64,000 nt of DNA from Phytophthora colocasiae (Eukaryota; Oomycota; Peronosporomycetes; Peronosporales; Peronosporaceae). The position numbers and the translations under genes are program-made. The notes under the pieces were generated by a model. The model saw only the letters and a list, made by a program, of their open reading frames with translations. It was not told where the DNA came from and did no database searches. Below, in pieces: positions 1 to 12,158 of the stretch. How positions within the stretch are numbered: the stretch's first letter is position 1; each line of letters begins with the position of its first letter. The stretch spans positions 558,001 to 622,000 of the forward strand of contig JAGKQI010000105.1 of the NCBI GenBank assembly GCA_018806915.1, read 5' to 3'.

Positions 1-1103
1 CCCATGCCGTACTGGTCATAAATATCTTGAAGCTTGACGAAGTCCTCTAGCTCCTGGTCACACGTTAAGTCCTGGCGGATCGCCACGCCTGAAGTCGTCT
101 TAGCCTTGCCAGTCAGGCCGCTGAGGCTGCAGTTCACTGAGGGTAGTACAACGCACATATTGTCGTAGCTGTCCAGCTTCAGCAGTGCTGCGAGATGCTT
201 CTTCAGGTGACAAATCTTCAGCCTCGCAGATGTCGTGAATAATGTGCGCTCCAGCTTAGGCGCGCCAGGTTTCTCCTCTCCGTGGAGAATCACGCGGAAA
301 TTTACACGGTCAGTGATCACTCCTTTCTTCTTTGATGCTGAGTCTTTTGTTGCCACCTTTGGCTTCTTTCGAGCTGGTTCTTCGGCGGCTGATGCCATTG
401 AGTTGTCACTTGGGGAGGTGTTTCCAGACAAGCTGCGCTTCTCTCCAAGTGGCGGCGACGCACCTCTGCCTGGTGATGATGAACGTGAAGAAGAAACTGA
501 ACTTGCTCCTTCTGGTTTCTTGCGTCCGTTACGACGTACAGCCGCCTGACTTAACGCTCCTTTGCGAGCGCTCTCCGTGTATGCGTTGTTAAAGTGCTTG
601 GACCTGTTTAGCTGCTCAATGATCTGCTCCTCGTGGCGTTCGAACTCGGCCAAATTCGGGTGAATCTTCTTAATGAGCGCGTCAAAGTTCGTGTCGGGTC
701 TTAGTGACCGCTTGGACGGGATGTGAATACGACAGGAGGGACATTCACTCTTGCTCTTGCCTCCATCGGCCGGCGTCTGGCGAATGGCTGTGGTGATGCA
801 CTCGCCACAGAAGCGGTGCAAACACTCCATGACCACCATCGCCTCCTTGATAATACCCAAGCAGATGGGGCAGGTTAAATTGTCATTCAGTTGTCGAACG
901 GGTAGTGTCTTGGTGGCATTCGGGTCCGTCACAGGTGCTCGAGGCTGGCGGTAGATGTCGAACAGTGTACAGTCGTCCACGAGTTCAACCTCCTCGTACT
1001 TAGAGCGTTTGCTCATGACACAGTTGGGCGTTTTCTCCACGAGTTCGTCATATTCCTCGCGCGTGAACGTGTATTTGCTCCTAGGGGCGTCCTGCTCCGC
1101 CAT
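1..1103 (-). CDS. RING1/RING2-like PRC1 E3 ubiquitin ligase (partial, 3' end off window)
   Basis: About 367 residues can be read from an ATG at 1103 without an intron; the 3' end is outside the window. A C3HC4 RING finger lies at residues 78-124 (C78, C81, C94, H96, C99, C102, C121, C124), preceded by an acidic segment. A Ser/Lys/Pro-rich linker with a basic PARKKPK patch follows, then from about residue 240 a folded region starting VNFRVILHG, which resembles the ubiquitin-like RAWUL domain of RING1/RING2. This order is that of the catalytic subunit of Polycomb repressive complex 1, which monoubiquitinates histone H2A. The RING is seen directly; the RAWUL assignment and PRC1 role are inferred from architecture. 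A generic nuclear RING ligase is the alternative. It is divergent from the PHO88 gene, with about 200 bp between them. Confidence 0.8.
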   Translation of the reverse strand, partial: MAEQDAPRSKYTFTREEYDELVEKTPNCVMSKRSKYEEVELVDDCTLFDIYRQPRAPVTDPNATKTLPVRQLNDNLTCPICLGIIKEAMVVMECLHRFCGECITTAIRQTPADGGKSKSECPSCRIHIPSKRSLRPDTNFDALIKKIHPNLAEFERHEEQIIEQLNRSKHFNNAYTESARKGALSQAAVRRNGRKKPEGASSVSSSRSSSPGRGASPPLGEKRSLSGNTSPSDNSMASAAEEPARKKPKVATKDSASKKKGVITDRVNFRVILHGEEKPGAPKLERTLFTTSARLKICHLKKHLAALLKLDSYDNMCVVLPSVNCSLSGLTGKAKTTSGVAIRQDLTCDQELEDFVKLQDIYDQYGM

Positions 1104-1301
1104 CGCTACGATGCACCCGGTCAGTTGCTTAATTGAGCTCTTTGGCGCCAATACTGTGAAAGCAAATGGTAAAAACCTCTGATAGGATATTGCAGGTAGT
1201 GCTAACTTAATTGATACACAATTTAAACTTGGTGATTGTATGCGTGAGGCGAGGCTGACGTGGCTATTTAGACACTTTAGGACCTCCCCCTTACGTCGAC
1301 C

Positions 1302-2024
1302 ATGGCGCCGAACCTGAAGATGATGGGCGTGACGCTCTCGCTGGCGATGGCCACGCGTTATGTGCTGGACCCCGACAGTTCGTGTATGTTGCTATGGTTA
1401 TTTCTATTGCTTTTAATACAGTACATTAACTAAACTCTTGTGGTTAAACAGTCCAAACGAACATTGTGCGTGGCATCTACGGTCTCTCGCAGCTCTTCTG
1501 CTATGCTGTGATGGTGTATCTGTACGTCAAAGCCAAGAACAACACGGATCCAGGTGTCATTACAGTCAAGGAGGACTTGGGCTTCGGCCAGACGGGAAAC
1601 CGCGACGAGAAGATCACTGTGGCTGAGCACGACCAGCGTATGGTCTGGAAGGAGATCCAACGCGTGAGTGTTTAAACAGTACTAAGTTAGGTTATTTTGT
1701 CATGTACTGATATTGTTTACACTATTGCAGTACGCTCTGGGCACGGGTGTGACGCTTCTGGTGCACTGGAAATGGGGATTCTTCCCTCCGCTCGTGATCC
1801 AGACCATCACGCAGCCATTTAACCTGTTCCAAGCTCCCATTGTCAAGGTAAATCTGCTGGGAGAGCGTGCATGGGGTGAGCTGCGTCGTCCGTGGACGGA
1901 CCGCAACGATATGAGCAAGTCCATCAACTCGTGGAACGACACCATCATGTCTGCGCTCGGCGAGCCACCTGTCAAGGTCAACAAGAAGGCCAGCAAGAAG
2001 GCTGCCAAGCGCAAGAACAAGTAG
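1302..2024 (+). CDS. PHO88/SND3 family ER membrane protein
   Basis: Three exons (1302-1383, 1452-1663, 1731-2024) give a 195-residue protein. The stretch IVRGIYGLSQLF, a second hydrophobic segment around VTLLVHWKWGFFPPLVIQ, and the tail motif GELRRPW match the PHO88 family, first linked to phosphate transport and now known as SND3, a component of the SRP-independent ER targeting pathway. The C-terminus is Lys-rich (KKASKKAAKRKNK), as in many family members. Donors are gtatgt and gtgagt; both introns keep the frame. It ends 18 bp from the stop of the convergent gene at 2043. Family assignment is by remembered conserved blocks, not a search. Confidence 0.82.
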
Positions 2025-2042
2025 AGAACCAGAGGCAGGAGA

Positions 2043-3203
2043 CTATCGACGTCTGGACGTCGTTGTAAATACGAACTCGGATGCGTCGCGAGGGCGGAGC
2101 TGCTCGTATAGCACCTTCTTCACGACTCGGCCAGTACGCAACAGCACATCGAAGCGGTTCAATGAACGCACCTGCACGATCTTCGCTTTGTACGTGAGTT
2201 CTTCATCTTCCGAGTTGATGCTGTATTGTTTCTTCCTTCTGCTACTTCTCGAGAGGTTTGTGGTTGGAGTGTTTGTTCTTCCAGGTATCCAAAGCACTTT
2301 ATCTCCTTTTCGGTAGTGGAAATACGGTATCTCTTCGGGTTCATCGATCAGCTCCATCTTGGACGCCAAAATGGCGTCAAACAAGCTCCCGTTGTCTGCG
2401 CGGATGGTGTAAAAGTCCGACTTTAGGATTCGACGTCGAACTATCCCTTTGAACCATCGTCGTCTAGCATGGAACAGCACGCGATCATCGCGGAAGAAGA
2501 CGGGCATGAGCTCTCTCACTTCTTCCGACTCCTCTTTCGGTGGAGTTATGACCTCTTCCTCAGACTCCGAAGAATCGGATGAAGACACTGCTACGAATCG
2601 GTTTGCTGAGTTAACAAGGCGCAAGCCATCGGCATGCGCTCGAATTCTTGAGAGAGTTTTCAAATCGAATGTTGAACCTGGCCATTGTTCCCCAGCACAT
2701 ACAAGTTCTTGTGCCAGAGCATTTGGTTCATCACTCTCCGCTGCTGTTGGGATGTCTCCTTCAAGGCCAGGAATCTGAACGTTGAGGATTTCCCCGTTCC
2801 ACTTGACCTCATGATCGTCAGCCGTGTCTGCACTATCGACACTAGCAGCCACGAGTTGAGCTACTTCCTGGTTGCTTCGCTTGAAATGAGTTGCATAGTT
2901 CTGGACACGCGCTTTCTTACTGGTGTCATTTATTTCCTCTTGGAGACTCGACAAATCTAGCGTTGGAATTGTCAACTGGTTATCTCCATTCTCCATTGTA
3001 ACTGGTTTGCTATCAGCGTGTTTCGAAGAAGACTTTGGCGGCAAAATCCATTCTTGCCAAGGAATCGAGACGCCTTTACGACCAAGGCTACGATTTCTAC
3101 CACGATACACAGACTCATCCTCAAGAAAAAACCTGTCAAAGCTTGGGTCGAACACAACGTTGAAGAGTTGACGACTTGGATCCCCTGCAACGTCTTCCTC
3201 CAT
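2043..3203 (-). CDS. Hypothetical protein with Tudor/agenet-like C-terminal repeats
   Basis: A single exon gives 386 residues from the ATG at 3203; the frame opens slightly upstream but only with TTG. The first 230 residues are low in recognisable motifs, with an acidic Ser-rich patch SSSDSSESEEE. After about residue 240 there are two related beta-rich units, one starting RDDRVLFHARRRWFKGIV and one starting KGDKVLWIPG and ending VVKKVLYEQLRPRD. Short units of the form 'x-D/G-x-V-x-(A/W)-x...G-x-V' resemble Tudor/agenet chromatin-reader folds. I do not recognise an orthologue, and the function is unknown. The start is 81 bp from the end of the glutathione synthetase gene on the same strand. 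Confidence 0.75.
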   Translation of the reverse strand: MEEDVAGDPSRQLFNVVFDPSFDRFFLEDESVYRGRNRSLGRKGVSIPWQEWILPPKSSSKHADSKPVTMENGDNQLTIPTLDLSSLQEEINDTSKKARVQNYATHFKRSNQEVAQLVAASVDSADTADDHEVKWNGEILNVQIPGLEGDIPTAAESDEPNALAQELVCAGEQWPGSTFDLKTLSRIRAHADGLRLVNSANRFVAVSSSDSSESEEEVITPPKEESEEVRELMPVFFRDDRVLFHARRRWFKGIVRRRILKSDFYTIRADNGSLFDAILASKMELIDEPEEIPYFHYRKGDKVLWIPGRTNTPTTNLSRSSRRKKQYSINSEDEELTYKAKIVQVRSLNRFDVLLRTGRVVKKVLYEQLRPRDASEFVFTTTSRRR

Positions 3204-3284
3204 TCTCAAAACTCAACTGCCAAGACAAGAATAAAGGTCAAACGCAATTACCTTTTAATCCGCCTTCCCTCTAAACGAATACCT

Positions 3285-4880
3285 CTAAACCAGCAACGGA
3301 CTGCTGACCACCGAGAAACCAGTTGCCACGCCACCTTCATCCGTTCCCGAAAGCTTCGTGCGGAGAAGGTGACCGGCGTGCTTGTTCACGATCTCCTTTC
3401 CTTCACCGTCGAACAAACTCGTGATGAACATCCCGAGTTCGCTGATTGTAGGGCCACTGGACGTGACGCTGTTGCGCACCAGGACGGCTGAATTCTCCTT
3501 GGGAAAGATACGCTCCATCAAGATGTACGACTCGAGTTCGGCAGGACTCATCGTCTGAATGGCCGCAGCAACCTCGTCACCGTACAAGTTGTTGCCTCCA
3601 CCTTCGCGTTGTGGCTTCAGTACGTAAGAACGAGGGTTGGCGATGGCCATCCTCTTCACCTCGTCAATCGTTTTCGAGTCCTTCTCAAGACCGTAGAGCC
3701 CAGCGAACGATGTCTCCAGTTCCTTGGCCTCTTCCTCCGACACGAAGCGACGAAGCACATCAGGTTGAGCAAGCACCTGCTGCACCTTCTTGGTGCCTGC
3801 CAAGTGATACGCGATCGAAGGGCACTTGATGGCGTACGAGCGCTCAATAAGCTTGCGGCCAGACCATTCCTGCTCGGTTGGGTAGTCGTTAGGCGTGTAC
3901 GCAGAGCGGAAATAGGCAACAGAGACTTCCCGTCCATCAATCACCAGTGTGCGCTTGCCATCACGCTCCACCAACTTGCCACGCGCGTCTACCTCAGCCA
4001 TAGTACGACGCAGCACTTGGATGTTATGGTGTTCCCACAAGTTGTACTCCAGCCAGCGCTGGTCAATGGCGTTGGCCTCGTTTGGCTGCACTACAAACAT
4101 CACAATAGCACTACAACACTATTGTCAGCACCAACCCACCACAACATAAAGACTGTCAACGTACTCTTTGACTCCGTAGTGCTTGTGAGCAGCGGCCAGA
4201 GCACTCGGCAGCTCCGTGATCGCGTCGTTCTGCGGCAAACCATTAGGATATTCCGTCGATGCAATTCCGTAGTGTTTCTCCAGCCCTGGGATATCTGTTC
4301 CCAGTCGATTGACAAGGAAACTGTGCATCCCCGACACGAGGGAACTGATACAGGCGAAAGAGGACGAAATGGTGTTCAGCTCCACTTGCAAAAGCCGCTG
4401 GGAGTCTCCAGCCACCTCCGCCTGGGGCTCGTGCAGCATGTAGTCCGAGCGGTGGATGCCTAGATAAGCCTTCTGCTGCACACCCTCAGCCTGCACCTGC
4501 CTGGACAGTTCCAACAGCCGAGCAGTGAAGGCATCTTCGGCCACGACACTCTGTACGCAATTGTGTAGCCATTCTACGTCGCGACTCACACGTTCCACCA
4601 GACGTCCATAGATAGGCGACAGCTTCACTCCATGTTCGAATTGCTTCCTCGGGAACTGCACAGGCAAGAGACAGAAAGGAATATGCGTGAAGGCTGCAGT
4701 GGGTTCTTTCGGCTTGGAGGGATCGCGCCATCTCACGAGAAGCCCATGCGCTGCTGCATACGCAATCGCCTGCTCCTTCACATCTTCCAGTTGCGCGTCA
4801 CTAAGGCCGATGACTGCACCGCGAGCGGCTTTAGACACTGCGTGAGGCGTAGCGGCCACTGCAGCCAGGAGATCCGCCAT
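3285..4880 (-). CDS. GSS: Glutathione synthetase
   Basis: Two exons (4161-4880 and 3285-4118) separated by a 42-bp intron give 517 residues, close to the roughly 480 of eukaryotic glutathione synthetases. The enzyme joins gamma-glutamylcysteine and glycine with ATP, the last step of glutathione synthesis in the cytosol. Seen: the substrate-site motif HRSDYM, LLQVELNTISSSF, the DQRWLEY block at the start of exon 2, the glycine-rich ATP loop KPQREGGGNN near residue 410, and the C-terminal lid HLLRTKLSGTDEGGVATG ending in SPLLV. The intron was placed so that exon 1 ends KEY and exon 2 begins CCSAIVMFVVQ, which keeps the conserved block in frame. Confidence 0.93.
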
Positions 4881-4903
4881 GACGTAGTGCGTAGCTCTTG
4901 GTA

Positions 4904-4916
4904 GAATTGAAAATGA
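4904..4916 (-). promoter_or_regulatory. Oomycete-type Inr/FPR core promoter of glutathione synthetase gene
   Basis: On the minus strand the sequence TCATTTTCAATTC lies about 25 bp before the start codon at 4880. It fits the oomycete initiator (TCATTYY) followed directly by the flanking promoter region (CAWTTT-like). Assignment is by consensus only; no transcript start is known. Confidence 0.5.
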
Positions 4917-5035
4917 TGTCCGAAGTGATTACGTAGGTAAGTTAGTGGATTTTGATTGGCTGGTAAAAATAATGAAACAATTTAATTGGTGGAAACGGAT
5001 CAGTCCGTTACCAAGATTAGCCTTCAGTTGGCAAA

Positions 5036-8000
5036 ATGGAGATGGCAGAGCTGCTGCCGGCGACGGCATCTACCGCCGCAAATGAAGGCCCCCTGAGGAA
5101 TAACGTAGAACAGAATGAATGTACGTTGTCTTGTAGTGATGGTGATATAGTTTTTATGTCTGGAAGGATAGCCACTTGCCCGTTTTTGAGCTGTGAATGA
5201 GGGGATAGTCCATGGTTGTTTTTGTAAAGCTTTAGCTGACTTTTACTACATGTAATGTAATTCAATACAGATGACGAAGCGGAGAAGATGGAGAGATGGC
5301 GCTTGAGACTGCGCGCGTTCTACTGGGCTCATGACCCTCGCAAAGTCGATCGCGTTGATGATATCCTCGCGAGCCACAAGGTGGAACTTGTGAACGAATG
5401 CAACGCAATGAAGTTTAATAATGCTGACGTATTGGTTAACTGTTAACAGGGCAAGGAAGAGAAGTTTCTGCAGCAAGTGCATCGTCAGTTTGGCGTCCGC
5501 GACTTCAGCGGTGAAGAAGCTATTGACGATATCTACGAACACCAACGGTACTCGTACTTGAGCTTCTCCTGGGGCTCCTCCTTCCCAGGTGCAAATGTTC
5601 ATGTATAGTAGTTACTTGAGTGGATCATTAAGTAACAGTGTGTCATCTTGGCCAGGCCACCTGCTTCCAACCGATCGACATCAATGGAGTGGACTGCATG
5701 GAGCTCCGTCCAGTCAAACTCGCGAGAAAGTGGAGCCCCAATTGCCCGTGAACTGGAAATGGACAAGTGATTGGATTCTGGATAAAAACTCCTGCAAATG
5801 TGATGCTGACGGGTGGGTCTACGCTTTGGACTTTACTATGATTAATTATCTGATCAAGAAAGGTGAAGAGCGCTTCGAGCCGAATGCAACGGACTATGTG
5901 CGTCGGAGGCGGTGGATACGGACACGCCGTCGCGTCCACAATGACATTCCAGCAATTGCCTTACCGAAGGCAGCTGCTGACGAAGACGTTGAGATACGAA
6001 GTGGTGATAAATGTAGCAACACTATGAAGTGGGTTTTTGACGGCAATGAAGAGATCCTGCCAGAACCTCCCAGTAAGAAAGACACAACAGTTGAAAATGA
6101 ACCACGTGTAGCTGACCGACCAGTGTCGCCAATACCGCCGAAGACACACGTAGAACCTGCACCAAAGATTGAGCTGGAGCAATTCTCGATGGATATGGGC
6201 AAATCAGCGTTCGAATCAGCGTGGAAATCAGCGGTTAGAGACCTGGAGAACGTATACACTAGATCAAAAGAGCAGCAATCGAAGAAGAAGACGAAATGGA
6301 GGGTCAAGAAGGAGAAAATCATGCGACAGATTCATTTACTGGAGAAAACAATTGTGTCGATGCAAGCGGTTGCTTTGGAAGAAGAGCAGAAGCGGCAACA
6401 AGAAAAAGCTCGATTCCCTGGTAGCTCTCGGTACAAGAAACAAGGAACAATGCCTTCCCCCACGTGCAGATCCACGCCACCTGCTGCGTCGATTGATAGT
6501 CCGACAAATGCCATTAATTTGGCAGCGAGGATGCATTGTGCCCAGTCCAAGCTTGATGCGTTGAGACGGTTTTACTGGCACCCGAGAGAGAATGGCTACA
6601 CGTTACGCTTCAGCATCGACGGGATATTCTACGGGCTCCGCGACTTCTTGGTCGAAAGCTTCACTGGGTCGTACTCGATCCAGATCAGCCACCAGACGAA
6701 TGGCGCTCAGGGAATCACTCCGACCTGTAAAGTGTCAATGAAAGGCCACACTGTTTGCTGTGGAAAACACGTGAAAGTTGTAGGAGAGAAGGGCACACGC
6801 ATACCGAAGTCGGTCTGGGACAGTATGTACATGGACTCAGACTTCGAAGCCTTCATCAACCTCATTTACGTGGAAGATGTGGATGATCCAAGTGCTGTGG
6901 GTCAGGGTCGGTGGGAGTTTTTATTGTCACCTGAAGCTACGAACGTTGAGCTTCTGAACTTTACGAGACGAGTGAAAGGCGGCATGGATCTACCTGAGCC
7001 GATGGTTCGCAAGCTTTGCTCGGACGTATTGAGCTCTCTGATTCGAGACTTGACGCTTTTGTACTTCCCATATGAACTGGCGTTGGCGTTCAACTTGCCT
7101 CCAGCGAAACTCGATATCAAAGGGGAAATCAAGATAACAGGACAACCGATTGATGAAGTCATGGAGAAGGAGCTCAAAGAGCTGGATCTGAATGCAATTC
7201 GAGAAGAACAAGCGAAGCAAAAGCTACAGAAACAAGTAACTGGGGGTGAGGAAGGTGGAAAATTACCTGCCCCGTCGAGTCCCATTCAGGGTGCTGCATC
7301 GGCTGCTGCACAAATGTTTTCGTCTTTACTGACTGGTTCTAACAAGGAGATGCAAGTTATCGCCGAGTTGTTGCAGCTGTCCCCGCCGCAGTTTAATCTG
7401 CTCATCGCTCTCAAGACCAGCGGATTATTCCCGTCCACGTACAATTTCCAGTCCCTCGCTTCGATTTGTGCGTACTACAAAACGTTCTCGGTTGATGAAG
7501 AAAGTGTGGAGTCGAGCGGGGAGAAGGACGAAATGACTCAAGATCAGAGGCTACGTGCGGCGTGGAAGAGCATTCTTGAATTAATGTACGTCAAGAAACA
7601 GCAGACGAGTGTGCTGTCACCTAAAGCTCAGAAGACGCAGAAGACCCAAGTTCAGTTTGAACTCTTTGATGTGGACAAGTTTTTCGACACGATTAAGCGC
7701 TTGTCGAAGAAACCAGCCAGTGTCCACGTGTCGGTAAAGCATTTCTACTCAACCCTTAATGCTCTCAATGTCGTTGAGGCTCTCACGAAGTTGTACGAGC
7801 GTATTGTTCTCGGTATTGACTACGGTAAACCGCGGACTGGGGCCGATGGCTTCATTTACGGCATTCGTCTTGGGCGAAAAGCTACCGTTCATCCAGCGAT
7901 GGCCATGGCAGCCGCTGCAGCCGCAGCCTCTGCAGCAGTGAACACGGATGGAGAAATGCATCCAGTAGGATCGCCACCAGTTCTGGACTTGAGACGGTAT

Positions 8001-8978
8001 CGTCCAGCTGAAGTTTCATTCCGAACACGAGTCCAGACATTCAGCAAGTTCTGGCAAACTTTGAAGAAGGTCATTGAGTTTGTTCGTGAAAATGTGGGCG
8101 ACGTGAGTGCAGAGCTAGCAGGAAATGTGAAAGGAACTGGAGACGACTGCGTACTTAACGGCTCGTTCAAAGACGCCGACTTCCGAGGGCCGTTGAGTAT
8201 GGGACTTGCAGTTCCTCCGTGCTTCCTGGGCTTCTATCGCGCTGAGATGATTGCACTGGGCAATAACCGGGTTGGGATGCAGGTGGATGCCATGCTACCA
8301 TCGGTAAACGCGAAGACTGTGACAGGGGAGCAATCTGTTAAGCCGTTGCAACCTGTTGGACGCGTTATGTTGGCAGACTTGTCCACTGAAGTTCTCGTTG
8401 ATGTCGACGCCTTGGTAGCACGTGAACTTGAACGTCGAGAAGAAGCAGCTAAAAGGAAAGTGACTGGATCTCTTAATGAGTCAGACACAAACTCAACGCA
8501 TTGCGCTCTCAACTTCTCCTTTGGTCCAGCGTTCACAGAAGAAGTCGATGGCAAGAAATCGTTAGGCCAACTCAACGTGAGCACAAGCGACTTCACCAAG
8601 CTCCACACGACAGCAAAAGCAGGCTCCATCATGGTCCGTTTGCTGTCAATTGCCGACTATTTCCTCACCAACTACGTGCGACCACAACTCCTTCGAGCGT
8701 TTCCTCAACATCAAGTGCTCTTCGACACTGCCAAAGCGAGTATCATGGCGTTGCTACAGTCGCCGAAGCTTGAAGTGGACTTTGATATCATGGCGAGGGC
8801 GTTCATTCACGAAGACGAAAGCCTCATGGTCACGTTGTGCGGATCGCCTCTGCATCCGACGCCGATGACGTTCAAGGATGAAGTGAATTTGATGGATATT
8901 ATCCTGCAGGTCGATGACTTGGTGAACATTTGGATTGACGATCGGTATCCGCCATACTCGAATCCACTTTACTTCTAA
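5036..8978 (+). CDS. Large DysF-domain protein
   Basis: Four exons (5036-5120, 5271-5380, 5450-5588, 5656-8978) give about 1218 residues. Near residues 30-75 is a helical block, RLRAFYWAHDPRKVDRV followed by GKEEKFLQQVHRQFG. After it come the DysF-N signature NWKWTSDWILD...CDADGWVYALDF and DysF-C signature VRRRRWIRTRRR, with the spaced Trp and Arg residues typical of ferlins and peroxins such as Pex30. The remaining roughly 1000 residues include a coiled coil (around KKKTKWRVKKEKIMRQIHLL), a second FYW block (LDALRRFYWHPRENG), an Ala run (AMAAAAAAASAA), and a long folded region I do not recognise. No transmembrane segment is obvious. DysF suggests membrane-repair, lipid or peroxisome-ER roles, but the specific function is unknown. 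Confidence 0.8.
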
Positions 8979-9197
8979 AGAAAAGAAAGTGAACATACAC
9001 GAAATGAATCCAAGGAATTGATTCGAATAAATACAAAAAACTAACTAAGCTCATCCGCGCGGGAACCCTAACGAGTTCAGCCACATCAAGCGAACCCCAC
9101 TGCCCTATAATCTACATTTCCCACATACCGGCACTTCTACACGCTCGATCCCTTACAATTAGCGAAACCTTCGACACAACTTTCACTTGTTGCTCCC

Positions 9198-12158
9198 TCA
9201 CGCCTGTGCTGAATCCACTGGAGGCAACTGCGTTTTAAGCGCGGCCATTTCGCTTGACAGTCTTGCTATGTGCGTATCCGCCTCCTTGCACTCTGCCTCA
9301 CACTGCTCGTACTCGGCTCGGACTGCATCAAAGTCAATTGCATCACTACCGCTTTCAGAGATCGCCGCATCCTTCGACTCCGGCTTCTCAGCCACAGACA
9401 GTGTCTCCACTCGCATGTCACCAGTACACGTAGTTGCCAGCATCGAGACATCCTGCTGCAGTGGAAACGCAAGAGCAAACCACACAGAACAAGCAATTAG
9501 TGTTGGCGCCCAAACACACGCACTCACCCGCACAAGGCGCTACGCTGCCGCGACAGGCTCTATAGATTTCTTTACGCAAGACGCGTTTGCAGAATCTCCG
9601 TTTCGCCTATCACTGATCGACGGCACCTGGGGCTGCAATACACGAGGCATATTGACGAAAGTACTGACCCCTGATGTGTCGCTGTGATCTTCAGTCTCCA
9701 ATGGTTTCGCTGTGCATCCTGCTGTTGCTGCCGGCGGTAGGGTTTCAATGGCTGAAACCTGTTTCAGCGGTACATCCTTTCCTGGATTACCCAACTCCGC
9801 TCTAGCGGCACACGAGCTCTTCTTCGTGTGTTCAGTAACAGCAGAACTTACCTCAGGATATGTTGCCGTTACATCTGCTGCTTGAGCAACAAGAGTACTC
9901 ACCTTCTTTTGCGGGTGCAAATCACTTGGAGTAGCGGCTGACGCCTTTGAACTTGACGACGACCCGGAAGATTGAGATAGGCGACCCGTAGCGTTTACCA
10001 GCAAACGACTTGTTTGCTCCTTCTCACGCTCAGCAATCTTACGTCGCATTTCCTTAATTGCATTGTGCAAGCTGTTGGTCAAGGTTGTTTTTGTGCGATG
10101 TTCGTCCCCACCTTCACGGGGTGAAAAATCTTCTGGGCTGAGACGAATCACCAATGACTGAGAGCAGGCAGTCAACGGGCAGACCTCCGGGGTTGTTACA
10201 GCCTGCTCCACTGAGGGCGTAACTGATACTGATCCTCTGATCAAAGGAGCTTCTGCTTCGTTACGTGTACCCATTTCATCTTGCTCCACTGTAGTGTCAT
10301 CTGCCTCGCAGCACGCACCAGTATCCACAACACTCTTGGCTTCAGCAACATCAACTGATTCTGGTTGTGTAGGCACTTCAACCTCAGTATTTGTGTCCAC
10401 AGGTTTAGAACACTCATCAAGTTTCTCCTGCACATCCATTTCAACTGCGCTTGGTACATTAACTGACGCCACTGGAACATCATTGGCCGATGTCTTGAGA
10501 GCTATTTGCTTTCGCTTTCGCTTCATGGAGCGTAAAATCTCTAGGCGCAGCTCGTCTTCATCTTCGGGACTTGCAGGCTCTGAATATCTGTCCTCCTTGT
10601 TCGCTGCTTTCGGAGAAGACGATAAGGAAGAGGGAACAGACGTCGAAGCTTTCACAGGGCGATTAACCTTGCTTCGGAGAGCAGCTGCTCGCAGACTGTC
10701 CAGGTCGAAATCTTCAGATTTTTTGCGCTCCCTGTTGGGAAGAACCTTGGAGCCATCGCTATGGCTTTGGGGGCCGATAGGAAAAGGGCGGGATTGATCA
10801 CTTACGGAGCGCTGTAAAAAGTTGTTTGGTCCATTTCCTCTTGGCCTGGGTGGAGGAATCGATACCACCGTTCGGTATTTAAATCCTCCCTGCATTGGAG
10901 GAGCGGCGAACATCAATTGGTCGTCGCAGCCAAGCATTTCCATACTGCCTTGGCGGTTTACACGTAGAATCTGACTGTCTTCATACGGTAGCGGCGGTGG
11001 AAGTGGAGGCGTTTGATGCTGTGGCGAAGGCCTCATCAGAGGGTGTTGACCACCAGAAACCAGCGACCCAGATTGAAAGGGGGCGGAAGCCGAATCTTGA
11101 AACATTGGACGCATATTCATCGCACCACTTGGTGCACCATTCCTCATCATCGCGTGTGTATATTGGCCTGGAGGTGGGGCATCGGAAAATGGTCGTTGAC
11201 GAGTTAATCGCTCAAATTCCGGCAGCATTTCACCTGCTGTGTGCATCATCTGCATTGCTTCCAACTTCCGTTTGGTCTTCTTCTTGCCGCGTTTTTTCTG
11301 TTTCTTGTTACGTTGATGTGGTCGCATTCCTGTCCCCATTGGCGGACTGTTCCGCGCTATTACTTGTTGTATCATTGGTTTTCGGGGAGCTCCTTCTTCA
11401 AAGATCTCTCCGTCCTCCAAGTGATCAGCTCGAACTGCCTGATCCGTTGTTATGAGAGAGTTTGTAGCATCTTCTTCTGTCTCCGTCGCTTGGTTTGGCA
11501 ATTCTCCATTCTCTTCCACCTCCATTTTGTCAACATCAGCTGCTGAGTCAGCATGCAGTAGAGGTGTAGGCGTTTGCTGGTTGGTTACTTCACCCTGTGC
11601 ATTTTGCTCCAGATTGCTGTCCTTCTGCTTGCAAATAGCGGTCAACGCCGCCATAACATCCTCCTTCGTCTGAGCACGAGGAAGCTGATCACCCACAGAC
11701 TCCGCAGTGGATGGAGAAGTGGCAGTCTCGGACTGAGGAACTTCAGGCCAGTCCTCGTCCACATCAGACTCAATATCTTCAGCAAAAGGCACTGGCAAGT
11801 CGGACGACTGCAATGACTGAGCCACAGCGTTAGGCTCGTTGTACGTTCCATCCAATAGGCTCAGTTTAACTGCATCAGACGCAGCATTTTCAGCCTCTTG
11901 CGTCCCCATGGGCTCATCTTCCTCCTCTTCATCTTCCATTGTCAAATCAATAGCTTGAGCTGAAGAACCTCCACTTCCACTGGGATCTGGAGAGACTGGA
12001 GGACGTCCCAACTGGAACAACGCAGCGTTGACAGGTGGCGCCGTAAGTCTCAATCCAGATCCAGATATCGGTCTCTTCATCTGGAAGAAGCTCTTCGTGG
12101 TCGCTTGAGCGTGAAGCCCTCGCTGCTGCGCCTTCCACTGCTCCTTACTGCGCGCCAT
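9198..12158 (-). CDS. Large low-complexity nuclear protein with SIM, NLS and C-terminal coiled coil
   Basis: The main exon runs from the ATG at 12158. If read without splicing it stops at 9540 (872 residues). A donor gtaaag after 9576 and an acceptor at 9456 are both phase 0. Using them removes 120 bp and adds an 85-residue tail with a short coiled coil (DFDAVRAEYEQCEAECKEAD). Seen: an N-terminal SUMO-interacting-like motif AIDLTMEDEEEEDE, a HLEDGEIFEEG segment, a strong bipartite-like basic cluster RNKKQKKRGKKKTKRK, two LR-A-LRS helices (DLDSLRAAALRSK and ELRLEILRSMKRKRKQ), and a charged helix EMRRKIAEREKEQ. The EDGEI and LRxxxLRS pieces recall the ZFC3H1/Red1 RNA-surveillance scaffold, but no zinc finger is seen, so this is only a suggestion. 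Confidence 0.65.

Noticed and set aside
235..1182. Four plus-strand frames at the left edge
   Set aside because: All are shadows of the minus-strand RING gene, which reads through the same DNA without a stop.
3609..4463. Plus-strand open frame antisense to glutathione synthetase (284 codons)
   Set aside because: Same cause; it also runs across the sense intron, and its composition (His/Arg/Val-rich) is unlike that of real genes here.
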